From Candidatus Gottesmanbacteria bacterium RIFCSPLOWO2_01_FULL_42_22 (GTDB taxonomy: Bacteria > Patescibacteriota > Microgenomatia > 2-02-FULL-39-11), in the NCBI GenBank assembly GCA_001779315.1, contig MFJU01000002.1, positions 1 to 34,889 on the forward strand: a stretch of DNA of 34,889 nucleotides, written 5' to 3'. Both the position numbers and the translations under genes were made by a program. Below the pieces are notes generated by a model. It did not search any database, was not told the origin of the DNA, and saw nothing but the letters and a program-made list of their open reading frames with translations. Shown piece by piece: positions 29,207-34,889 of this stretch. Every line of letters begins with the position of its first letter. The first letter of the stretch is position 1.

Positions 29207-29494
29207 ATGTTTAATCCATTTAAAGCATTCGGTGACTTGAAATCGATGCGGGAGCAGGCGATGAAAATGCAGCAGGCTCTTGCCCAGGAGGAAGTGGTGG
29301 TGGAAAAAAACGGGGTAAAGGTAGTGATGAGCGGAGACCAGAAAATCAAGTCATTGGAGATAGACGGCCAGGAGCATCACCGGGCCAAAGACGCCATAGC
29401 CGAAGCCATCAAAAAATCACAGGAAATAGCCGCCAAGAAACTGACGGAAATTTCCGGCGGTCTTCAGGGATTGATGGGCCAGGGACAACAATAA
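29207..29494 (+). CDS. ybaB: YbaB/EbfC nucleoid-associated protein
   Basis: 95 aa. A small dimeric DNA-binding protein. The N-terminal helix KSMREQAMKMQQALAQEEV, the strand pair VVEKNGVKVVMSGDQKIKSLEID and a C-terminal helix match the family. Gly/Gln-rich end. A GGAGG within the last codons of dnaX, with the ATG 6 nt after the stop, serves as its SD. Confidence 0.93.
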   Translation: MFNPFKAFGDLKSMREQAMKMQQALAQEEVVVEKNGVKVVMSGDQKIKSLEIDGQEHHRAKDAIAEAIKKSQEIAAKKLTEISGGLQGLMGQGQQ

Positions 29495-29498
29495 AATT

Positions 29499-30440
29499 AT
29501 GGTTATAGTTTCCGGATCTCTGGCATATGATCAGATTATGGATTTTCCGGGCAAGTTTTCCGAGCATATCATGCCGGAGAAACTCCATATTCTGAATCTG
29601 TCCTTTTTGGTTGATACTTTGAGAAAAGGTTTTGGCGGCACCGCCGGCAATATTGCCTATACTTTATCTCTTCTGGGAATCAAGGTTTCCCTTTTAGGAA
29701 CGGTTGGGCGGGATTTTGAACCATACCGCCAATTCCTGGAAAAAAATAAAGTCTCAACACGCTTTGTCAAAGAATTGGACCGTCTCCAAACATCTTCCGC
29801 TTTCGGTATTACCGATTCCTCGGATAATCAAATTTGGGGTTTTTATACCGGTGCCGATTCTGAAAGTGATAAATTGTCAGTTGATGGAATAAAAGAAAAA
29901 ATTGATTTTGCCGTCATTGCTCCGCATAACCCCAAAGCCATGATTAAATTTGCAAAGGAATACACAAATTTGAAAATTCCTTATTTATTTGATCCGGGGA
30001 TGCAGTTGAGATGGTTGGGTAAAGATGATATATTAGCCGGTTTCCGGGGCGCCCGGGTAATTATCGGCAATGATTATGAAATTGAAGTCATGCAGAAAAA
30101 AACCGGCATTGCCAATTTGCATCAGCATTATTCAGACATGGTAATCATTACGACGTTGGGGGAAAGAGGCTCAAAATTATCCTGGGAAAGGGAAGAGATT
30201 GTGGTGAAGAGCGCCAAGGTCAAAAAAGCCGTCGATCCGGCCGGAGCAGGGGATGCCTACAGAGCCGGTTTTTTAGCCGGATACTTACGCAATTTACCCC
30301 TCAAAACCTGCGGCCGTATTGGTTCTGTCTCCGCTGCTTACACCGTCGAAAAATACGGCACCACCACCCACAATTTCAGCCTCACTGAATTCAATACCCG
30401 ATATCGGAAAAATTATCCAGACTCGTTACCTATTGAGTAG
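29499..30440 (+). CDS. adoK: Adenosine kinase-like PfkB-family kinase
   Basis: 313 aa. The N-terminus GSLAYDQIMDFPGKFSEHI, LHILNLSFLVD and FGGTAGNIAYTLSLLG closely follow the pattern I know from bacterial adenosine kinases such as the mycobacterial enzyme. The C-terminal PfkB signature DPAGAGDAYRAGFLAGY carries the catalytic Asp and anion hole. The predicted reaction is adenosine + ATP to AMP + ADP. Ribokinase-type activity is the alternative. The neighbours ahcY and the DUF62 gene both make adenosine, which supports the adenosine assignment. Its last 11 nt overlap the 3' end of the convergent CapA-like gene. Confidence 0.85.
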   Translation: MVIVSGSLAYDQIMDFPGKFSEHIMPEKLHILNLSFLVDTLRKGFGGTAGNIAYTLSLLGIKVSLLGTVGRDFEPYRQFLEKNKVSTRFVKELDRLQTSSAFGITDSSDNQIWGFYTGADSESDKLSVDGIKEKIDFAVIAPHNPKAMIKFAKEYTNLKIPYLFDPGMQLRWLGKDDILAGFRGARVIIGNDYEIEVMQKKTGIANLHQHYSDMVIITTLGERGSKLSWEREEIVVKSAKVKKAVDPAGAGDAYRAGFLAGYLRNLPLKTCGRIGSVSAAYTVEKYGTTTHNFSLTEFNTRYRKNYPDSLPIE

Positions 30441-31446
30441 AAATTTCCCTGACAAGATTCAAGACTGCTTCTTTCTTTTTTCCTGTCAGAATTTCCGGCT
30501 GGTTAAAGTTGCTGATGTAGATGGGAATGACTTCGGCGTCAGCGATTTTGCCGCCGGACATATAAGTTTTGACGATGATACCGGTTTTGGTTTCCTCACT
30601 CCATTCCTGGTCAAAGATAAAATTACCGTGGGCGTAAATAATTAATTTATCTTTAAAAACTTCGATAGGTTGTATCCAATGGGGATGGTTGCCGGCTATC
30701 AAATCCGCTCCGCTGTCGATGGCGTCATAGGCTAATTGTCTGGTTTCGGCAGCCGGGTACTTGACATATTCCGCACCCCAATGAAAAGCCACGATTAAAA
30801 AATCAACTTCTTTTTTAGCATTTTTTATTTCAGCTAATATAATTTGCCGGTCGGGATTATCGAGAATATTATATGCCAGAATCCCGACGTCTAGTTCTTT
30901 AACTGTTTTGACGCTTAAGTTGCTGATAGCGGTCCGGTTAAATCCGGCGGTCAGAATACCCGTGTCAGCGAGCAATTTTTCGGTTTGATCCAACCCATCC
31001 CAGCCGTAATTTAATGAGTGGTTATTGCCCATTGTGGCAACATCAATGCCGGCATAAAGCATTCCTTCGGTAAAGCGCGGATTACCGCAAAAAACCATAC
31101 CTTCTGTTGTCACCGGGCAATTAACAGTCAAAGGCGCTTCCAGATTAATGATTGTCAAATCGCTATTTTTCAGAAAAGCGGCCGTATTATGGAAAGGAAG
31201 AGTAAAATCATGGCTTTGGGTCATTTTAAAATTGACGGTTCTACCCGGAATGACGTCACCGGTAGTGAGGATGGTGGTGGTATTATTTAAAATTTCATCA
31301 TCAATCATCTGATCAAAAATTTTCTCATAAGTGACAGGAGCAACGGAAGGTGAGGGACTGACGACAGGAACAGGTCTGGCTTGGGGACTGACAGCAATAT
31401 TAAGCAAGGAGAGGATGAAAGTAGTAAAAAGACGTAACAGTTGCAT
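30430..31446 (-). CDS. CapA/PgsA-like metallophosphatase-fold surface protein
   Basis: 338 aa. An N-terminal signal or anchor helix (residues 3-20) is followed by a Pro/Ser/Val-rich linker, so the domain is outside the membrane. The CapA-type motifs are TGDVIPGR, NLEAPLT, MGNNHSLNYGWDG, AFHWGAEYV and GNHPHWIQPIEVF followed by HGNFIFDQ. Family members take part in capsule (poly-gamma-glutamate) synthesis in Bacillus, but many have unknown roles. No capB or capC genes are nearby. The ATG is preceded by AGAGGA (spacing 4) and TATAAT (31462-31467). Confidence 0.88.
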   Translation of the reverse strand: MQLLRLFTTFILSLLNIAVSPQARPVPVVSPSPSVAPVTYEKIFDQMIDDEILNNTTTILTTGDVIPGRTVNFKMTQSHDFTLPFHNTAAFLKNSDLTIINLEAPLTVNCPVTTEGMVFCGNPRFTEGMLYAGIDVATMGNNHSLNYGWDGLDQTEKLLADTGILTAGFNRTAISNLSVKTVKELDVGILAYNILDNPDRQIILAEIKNAKKEVDFLIVAFHWGAEYVKYPAAETRQLAYDAIDSGADLIAGNHPHWIQPIEVFKDKLIIYAHGNFIFDQEWSEETKTGIIVKTYMSGGKIADAEVIPIYISNFNQPEILTGKKKEAVLNLVREISTQ

Positions 31447-31469
31447 AGAATCCTCTAAAAGATTATATA
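31441..31469. promoter_or_regulatory. Divergent promoters of ahcY and the CapA-like gene
   Basis: Plus: TTGCAT (31441-31446), 17 nt, TATATA (31464-31469), 6 nt to the ahcY ATG, i.e. leaderless. Minus: TATAAT at 31462-31467, then 15 nt with an AGAGGA SD before ATG 31446. The two -10 boxes occupy the same bases, so the genes cannot be started at once. Confidence 0.5.
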
Positions 31470-31475
31470 TTAAAT

Positions 31476-32735
31476 ATGAAATTATACGATGTAGCTGATC
31501 TGAAAAAGGCCGGGGAAGGAAAACTGAAGATTGAATGGGCAGGGAAACATATGCCTGTTTTAAATCTGATTAAAGAAAGGTTTATAAAGGAAAAACCGCT
31601 GAAAGGCATAACTATCGGAACCTGCCAGCATGTCACCAGTGAAACTGCAAATCTTGTTTTGACCTGGGTTGCCGGCGGTGCCAAAGTGATACTTTGTGCC
31701 AGCAATATGCTTTCAACCCAGGATCCGGTCGCCGCCTCATTGGTAAAAGATTACGGCATTTCAGTTTTCGCCATACACGGAGAAGATAAAAAAACATATT
31801 ATAAACACCTGTTGCAGGTTTTGGATTTTCATCCCCAGATTACGGTTGATGACGGTGCTGACCTGGTTTCCGAGCTTCATAAAACAAGACAGGGGCAGAT
31901 TAAGGAAGTGATCGCCTCATCAGAAGAAACAACAACCGGAGTGATAAGGCTGAAAGCAATGGCAAAGGATAAAGCTCTTAAAGTTCCGGTCCTGGCCATA
32001 AATGAGAGCCAGACGAAGCACCTCTTTGATAACCGCTATGGAACCGGGCAATCAACTGTTGACGGCATATTACGGGCTACCAATATGCTATTGGCCGGTA
32101 AAAGAGTGATTGTCTGCGGTTATGGTTGGTGCGGCAGGGGAATTGCGACAAAGATGCGCGGGATGGGAGCATGGGTGACTGTTTGTGAAGTAAATCCCAT
32201 AAAAGCCCTGGAGGCCGCCATGGATGGTTTTGAAGTTGACAGTATAGCCAGAGCTGCCCGCTATGGCGAGTTGTTTATTTCCGCTACCGGTGACCGTCAT
32301 GTCATCAGAACTGACCATATGAAAAAGATGAAGGATGGGGCTGTTTTAGCCAATTCCGGACATTTCAATGTTGAGTTTGATTATGACGGTTTAGCTGGAT
32401 TAGCCGTGTCCCGCAGGACGCTACGGCGTAACCTGGAAGAATTCAGCCTCCCCGGCGGAAAAAAGCTTTATGCCTTGGGTGAAGGGAGACTGATCAATTT
32501 GGCTGCGGCAGAAGGCCATCCTTCTGAAGTCATGGATATGAGTTTTACCAATCAGGCTTTAGGAGTAGCCTGGCTTGTTAAAAATAAAGGGAAATTGAAG
32601 CCTAAAGTTTATATCTTGCCGGAAGCTATTGATATGCAGGTAGCCAGACTTAAATTACGGGCCATGAATTTGCATTTTGACACTCTTACCTCAGAACAGA
32701 AAAAGTATTTAAACAGCTGGCAGGAAGGGACTTGA
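31476..32735 (+). CDS. ahcY: S-adenosylhomocysteine hydrolase
   Basis: 419 aa. It splits SAH into homocysteine and adenosine with tightly bound NAD. The family blocks are CQHVTSETANL, SNMLSTQDPVAASL, TVDDGADLV, SSEETTTGVIRL, NRYGTGQSTVDGI, the NAD-binding CGYGWCGRGIA, ISATGDRHVI, and NSGHFNVEFD. It ends soon after LTSEQKKYL, without the C-terminal K-x3-Y-R-Y segment through which longer enzymes contact NAD of the next subunit. Adenosine kinase and the SAM-cleaving DUF62 protein are immediate neighbours. Confidence 0.96.
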   Translation: MKLYDVADLKKAGEGKLKIEWAGKHMPVLNLIKERFIKEKPLKGITIGTCQHVTSETANLVLTWVAGGAKVILCASNMLSTQDPVAASLVKDYGISVFAIHGEDKKTYYKHLLQVLDFHPQITVDDGADLVSELHKTRQGQIKEVIASSEETTTGVIRLKAMAKDKALKVPVLAINESQTKHLFDNRYGTGQSTVDGILRATNMLLAGKRVIVCGYGWCGRGIATKMRGMGAWVTVCEVNPIKALEAAMDGFEVDSIARAARYGELFISATGDRHVIRTDHMKKMKDGAVLANSGHFNVEFDYDGLAGLAVSRRTLRRNLEEFSLPGGKKLYALGEGRLINLAAAEGHPSEVMDMSFTNQALGVAWLVKNKGKLKPKVYILPEAIDMQVARLKLRAMNLHFDTLTSEQKKYLNSWQEGT

Positions 32736-32760
32736 ATAAATCAGGGGATTGTAATATTCT
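32732..32760 (+). promoter_or_regulatory. Promoter of the DUF62 gene
   Basis: TTGAAT (32732-32737, overlapping the ahcY stop), 17 nt, TATTCT (32755-32760). The -10 hexamer is the same as that of frr. The start near 32767 would make the hairpin at 32768 the first thing transcribed. Confidence 0.45.
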
Positions 32761-32767
32761 GACAATT

Positions 32768-32786
32768 GGAGATTAGTCTCCTTTTT
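32768..32786 (+). terminator. Hairpin plus T-tract before the DUF62 gene
   Basis: GGAGA-TTAG-TCTCC followed by TTTTT. As a terminator of ahcY the 5-bp stem is short. It ends 5 nt before the next ATG, so it may instead be a minimal attenuator or hide the start of the DUF62 message. Its left arm GGAG could double as a Shine-Dalgarno-like sequence. Confidence 0.45.
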
Positions 32787-32791
32787 AATTT

Positions 32792-33667
32792 ATGACGGAT
32801 GACAAATTAAATAAATGGAATTACCGGTCGCCGGATATAATTCAAAAGGGCAGTCTGCATATTGAAGTCATTGCCGATTATGCCGGTATCCACGCCACCG
32901 ACCACGCTTTTTCCGAAGTCCGCAACCATTTTTTCCGTTTTGATAAAAAAGAAATCGTCAGAATTATTACCGATCATCCCGTATATGCCTTTTCTACGAT
33001 AGAAACCGGTTTTTGGATTGCCCAGGAAGTTTTACATAGCGAACACCGTAATCTTGTTATTTTTTCCAATACTGCCCCCCGGGGGGATATCAAATGGGAA
33101 GGTGAACAGCGCCAATCTTTTGCTGCCGGTATCCTAAATAACGGAATGCCGATTTTTGCCGTCAATGCAGGCTATAATTTATCTTTTATTAAACATGAAT
33201 TGAAAGGATTATGGCAGGTCAAGGTCCCCAATGAAGGTACACAGTTCAGGTCGCGTGACTATTATCCTGAAGCAACTATGGCCATCTTAAACGGTGATCT
33301 TAGCCGGCTTGGAAAAGAAGTTGATATTGCCGCCATTCCAGATATACCAAAATTTGCCTTAGCTTCAGTTGACGGTTATGGAAACCTCAAGACAACAATT
33401 AGGAAAAGCGATCTTCCGCCATCAATTTTAAATGCTCCGCTGGTCAGAATAGCTTTTAACAAGCATTATCATTTTGCCTTAAACACGGTCGGTCAGGGGA
33501 TCAAAGGCAATATAGGCGATTTATGCATGGTTTCCGGCTCCTCAGGAGGCAAAAGCAGGAATTTTTTGGAAGTTATCAAACTTCAAATGAGAGCTTCTGA
33601 TGAATTTGCTGTTGACGGTCCGCGTGATGATCTGGGAAAAATCGCGATTACTCCTGCTAAAATATAA
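32792..33667 (+). CDS. Divergent SAM hydroxide adenosyltransferase (DUF62 family)
   Basis: 291 aa. The layout follows the SAM-dependent chlorinase/fluorinase/hydroxide adenosyltransferase family. An N-terminal strand IEVIADYAGIHATDHAFSEV stands in the place of the usual T-D-F-G-x-x-D-x-Y-V, then come IVRIITDHPVYAFSTIETGFWIAQEVL and VIFSNTAP, IFAVNAGYNLSFI in place of the P-D-N-G block, and a C-terminal barrel with SVDGYGNLKTTI, close to the common D-x-x-G-N-x-x-T-N-I. Characterised members cleave SAM with water to methionine and adenosine. Here several core residues are changed, so activity is not certain. The position between ahcY and a CBS gene, with adenosine kinase nearby, fits the reaction. 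Confidence 0.65.
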   Translation: MTDDKLNKWNYRSPDIIQKGSLHIEVIADYAGIHATDHAFSEVRNHFFRFDKKEIVRIITDHPVYAFSTIETGFWIAQEVLHSEHRNLVIFSNTAPRGDIKWEGEQRQSFAAGILNNGMPIFAVNAGYNLSFIKHELKGLWQVKVPNEGTQFRSRDYYPEATMAILNGDLSRLGKEVDIAAIPDIPKFALASVDGYGNLKTTIRKSDLPPSILNAPLVRIAFNKHYHFALNTVGQGIKGNIGDLCMVSGSSGGKSRNFLEVIKLQMRASDEFAVDGPRDDLGKIAITPAKI

Positions 33668-33680
33668 ATTTTAAGCCCAC

Positions 33681-33722
33681 TTGACAGCTGATTTTAATTG
33701 TTATATCTTTCTTTACTATAAT
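33681..33722 (+). promoter_or_regulatory. Promoter region of the cysteine-gene attenuator
   Basis: Two candidates. A: consensus TTGACA (33681-33686), 17 nt, TATCTT (33704-33709), giving a start near 33716 and including the leader ATG at 33724. B: TTAATT, 17 nt, consensus TATAAT (33717-33722), giving a start near 33729 that would leave the leader ATG out. Model A suits leader-peptide attenuation, model B a riboswitch-like leader. Confidence 0.55.
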
Positions 33723-33723
33723 T

Positions 33724-33765
33724 ATGGAAATCTTCTCTATTAGTTGTCTTTGTACTTCCCTGTAG
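33724..33765 (+). CDS. Candidate 13-residue leader peptide with Cys and Ser codons
   Basis: ATG at 33724 opens a frame for MEIFSISCLCTSL, ending in TAG at 33763-33765. Two Cys codons (33745-33747 and 33751-33753) and three Ser codons are packed in the second half. The stop codon touches the first base of the antiterminator arm (33764-33772), the geometry used by amino-acid operon attenuators. There is no SD, but leaderless or short-leader starts are common in this window. Too short for statistical support on its own. Confidence 0.5.
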   Translation: MEIFSISCLCTSL

Positions 33766-33831
33766 GGAGGCTAAAGGAACGTTAGAGAAGATTTACAGAA
33801 AGCCTCCCTTAAAGACGAGGGAGGTTTTTTT
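33728..33831 (+). promoter_or_regulatory. Transcription attenuator with antiterminator and terminator
   Basis: Seen: four mutually exclusive helices. (1) AAATCTTCTCTA (33728-33739) pairs perfectly with TAGAGAAGATTT (33783-33794). (2) CTTCCC (33755-33760) pairs with GGGAGG (33765-33770) around TGTA. (3) Antiterminator AGGGAGGCT (33764-33772) pairs perfectly with AGCCTCCCT (33801-33809). (4) Terminator CCTCCCT (33803-33809) pairs with AGGGAGG (33818-33824), followed by seven T (33825-33831). Inference: stalling at the Cys codons would cover 33755-33760, free 33764-33772 and favour the antiterminator. Reaching the stop would cover it and favour termination. It controls the PLP enzyme gene 12 nt downstream. 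Confidence 0.7.
33803..33831 (+). terminator. Intrinsic terminator of the attenuator
   Basis: CCTCCCT, an 8-nt loop, AGGGAGG, then seven T. A textbook intrinsic terminator placed 11 nt before a start codon on the same strand, which only makes sense as conditional termination or as the end of the DUF62 transcript. Confidence 0.85.
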
Positions 33832-33842
33832 ATATTCAATTT

Positions 33843-34889
33843 ATGTACTATAAAAATATTTTGGAAGTCATCGGCAATACCCCTTTGGTTAAGATAAATA
33901 AGCTTAACCCCAACCCTAAAGTAGTAATGCTGGCCAAGCTGGAGTTTATGAATCCGGGTGGTTCAATTAAAGACCGGATCGGTCTGCCGCTGATTGAGAG
34001 AGCGGAAAAGATGGGCAGACTGAAGAAGGGAGGAACGATTGTGGAGCCTACCAGCGGCAATACCGGAGTAGGATTAGCCATGGTTGCTGCTGTAAGAGGT
34101 TATAAAACGGTTTTTGTCATGCCGGACAAAATGAGTGAAGAAAAAAGGAATTTATTGAGAGCATACGGTTCAAAAGTGGTTGTTACCCCTACCGCAGTTT
34201 CACCGGAGGATGAGAGAAGCTATTACCGCGTTTCTGATAAGATAGCTTCAGAAAACTCAAATTCATATAAACCTGATCAGTATAGTAATCCCGCCAATCC
34301 TGAAACACATTACCGCACAACCGGTCTGGAGATATGGGAACAGACGGAAGGGAAGATCACCCATGTGGTCATCGGTATGGGTACGGGCGGCACTATTTCC
34401 GGTGTAGGTAAGTATCTCAAAAAGAAAAATCCAAAAATTAAAATTATCGGAGTCGATCCGGTGGGCAGCGGTTACGATCATTATTACAGGACCGGCAAAA
34501 TGCCAAAGCTTTTCAAAACTTACAAAGTAGAAGGAATCGGTGAGGATTTTCTTCCGGAAACGATGGATTTTTCAGTGGTAGATGATGTTGTTGTGATTTC
34601 CGATAAAGAAAGTTTTTTAATTGCCAGACAGCTCGCCGGTAAAGAGGGTATACTGGCCGGAGGATCATCAGGATTGGCATTGGCAGCCGCCAGAAAGGTG
34701 ATCCGGAAACTGAAAACAGGGTTGATGGTTGTGATCCTACCTGATTCCGGTAAAAATTATCTTTCAAAATTCTATAACGATGACTGGATGAGGGATTTCG
34801 GTTTTCTGGATGAGAAAAATGAAACCATTAAAAAACTTCTGAATAAAAAACTTCATTTTATAACCGTCCAATCGGCAGCCACCCCGGCA
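33843..34889 (+). CDS. Cystathionine beta-synthase / cysteine synthase, PLP-dependent (partial, runs off the window)
   Basis: 349 codons from ATG 33843 with no stop before the window ends. The PLP fold type II pattern is clear: NTPLVKINKL, MNPGGSIKDRIGLPLIE with the PLP lysine, EPTSGNTGVGLAMVAA, YSNPANPETHYRTTGLEIWEQ, GMGTGGTISGVGKYLK for the phosphate loop, GIGEDFLPE, EGILAGGSSGLALAAA and VVILPDSGKNYLSKFYNDDWMRDFGFL. The last part (SKFYNDDWMRDFGFL) and the continuing reading frame are typical of cystathionine beta-synthases with a C-terminal CBS-domain region, so CBS is favoured over CysK. Substrates would be serine and homocysteine, the latter from AhcY. Control by the upstream attenuator is predicted. 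Confidence 0.9.
   Translation, partial: MYYKNILEVIGNTPLVKINKLNPNPKVVMLAKLEFMNPGGSIKDRIGLPLIERAEKMGRLKKGGTIVEPTSGNTGVGLAMVAAVRGYKTVFVMPDKMSEEKRNLLRAYGSKVVVTPTAVSPEDERSYYRVSDKIASENSNSYKPDQYSNPANPETHYRTTGLEIWEQTEGKITHVVIGMGTGGTISGVGKYLKKKNPKIKIIGVDPVGSGYDHYYRTGKMPKLFKTYKVEGIGEDFLPETMDFSVVDDVVVISDKESFLIARQLAGKEGILAGGSSGLALAAARKVIRKLKTGLMVVILPDSGKNYLSKFYNDDWMRDFGFLDEKNETIKKLLNKKLHFITVQSAATPA

Noticed and set aside
33764-33810. T-box riboswitch
   Set aside because: No AGGGTGGNACCGCG box, no stem I with specifier loop, and the leader is too short. The helices fit a leader-peptide attenuator better.

Overview
The window looks like chromosomal DNA from a Candidate Phyla Radiation (Patescibacteria) bacterium, probably from the Microgenomates side. 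That placement is inference: no rRNA or other taxonomic marker was compared. The support is a moderately AT-rich sequence with short tightly packed genes, small versions of housekeeping proteins (EF-Ts of 153 aa, DnaX of 350 aa, YbeY of 130 aa), a membrane-anchored ClpC-like ATPase, a solitary VirD4/HerA-like ATPase, secreted proteins with Thr/Pro linkers, and many genes whose start codon lies only 5-9 nt after a -10 box. TGA is used as an ordinary stop, so the code is standard.

Layout. 1-1014: tRNA-Ile(GAT), a small Gly/Pro-rich protein with a perfect Shine-Dalgarno, and a tRNA-Cys(GCA) nested inside the two halves of a second tRNA-Cys-like RNA. 1011-9690 (minus): a five-gene surface/secretion operon that runs cohesin-like membrane protein, giant prepilin-like Cys-rich protein, its shorter secreted paralogue, a third secreted Cys-rich protein, and a membrane-anchored double-AAA+ ClpC-like protein with a degenerate first ATPase domain. 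9751-13674 (plus): dcd, rarA, tmk, lemA and a TPM-domain protein. 13682-14903 (minus): a phosphoribosyltransferase-like protein and a small disordered protein. 15125-17562 (plus): rpsB-tsf behind a structured leader, then a polytopic membrane protein. 17564-19753 (minus): a VirD4/HerA-like ATPase, divergent from frr and a coiled-coil protein. 20916-22565 (minus): a large nucleoside-phosphorylase-like protein, divergent from rseP. 23719-24507: a REP-associated tyrosine transposase flanked by its own palindromes. 24559-30440 (plus): proS, then a compact run of DHH/MYG1-like, HIT, rpsU, ybeY, dnaX, ybaB and adenosine kinase. 30430-34889: a CapA-like protein (minus), ahcY, a divergent SAM hydroxide adenosyltransferase (DUF62) and a cystathionine beta-synthase/cysteine synthase that runs off the window end.

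How they work together. The right end forms a small SAM/SAH/adenosine/cysteine module. AhcY splits SAH into homocysteine and adenosine, the DUF62 protein is predicted to split SAM into methionine and adenosine, the adenosine kinase recycles adenosine to AMP, and the PLP enzyme would use homocysteine or serine. In front of the PLP gene is what looks like a classical transcription attenuator: a 13-codon leader peptide with Cys and Ser codons, an antiterminator and an intrinsic terminator.

The three observations I rate highest are this cysteine attenuator (33681-33843), the nested tRNA-Cys arrangement (720-972), and the surface operon with its shared C-terminal Cys motif and ClpC-like partner (1011-9690).
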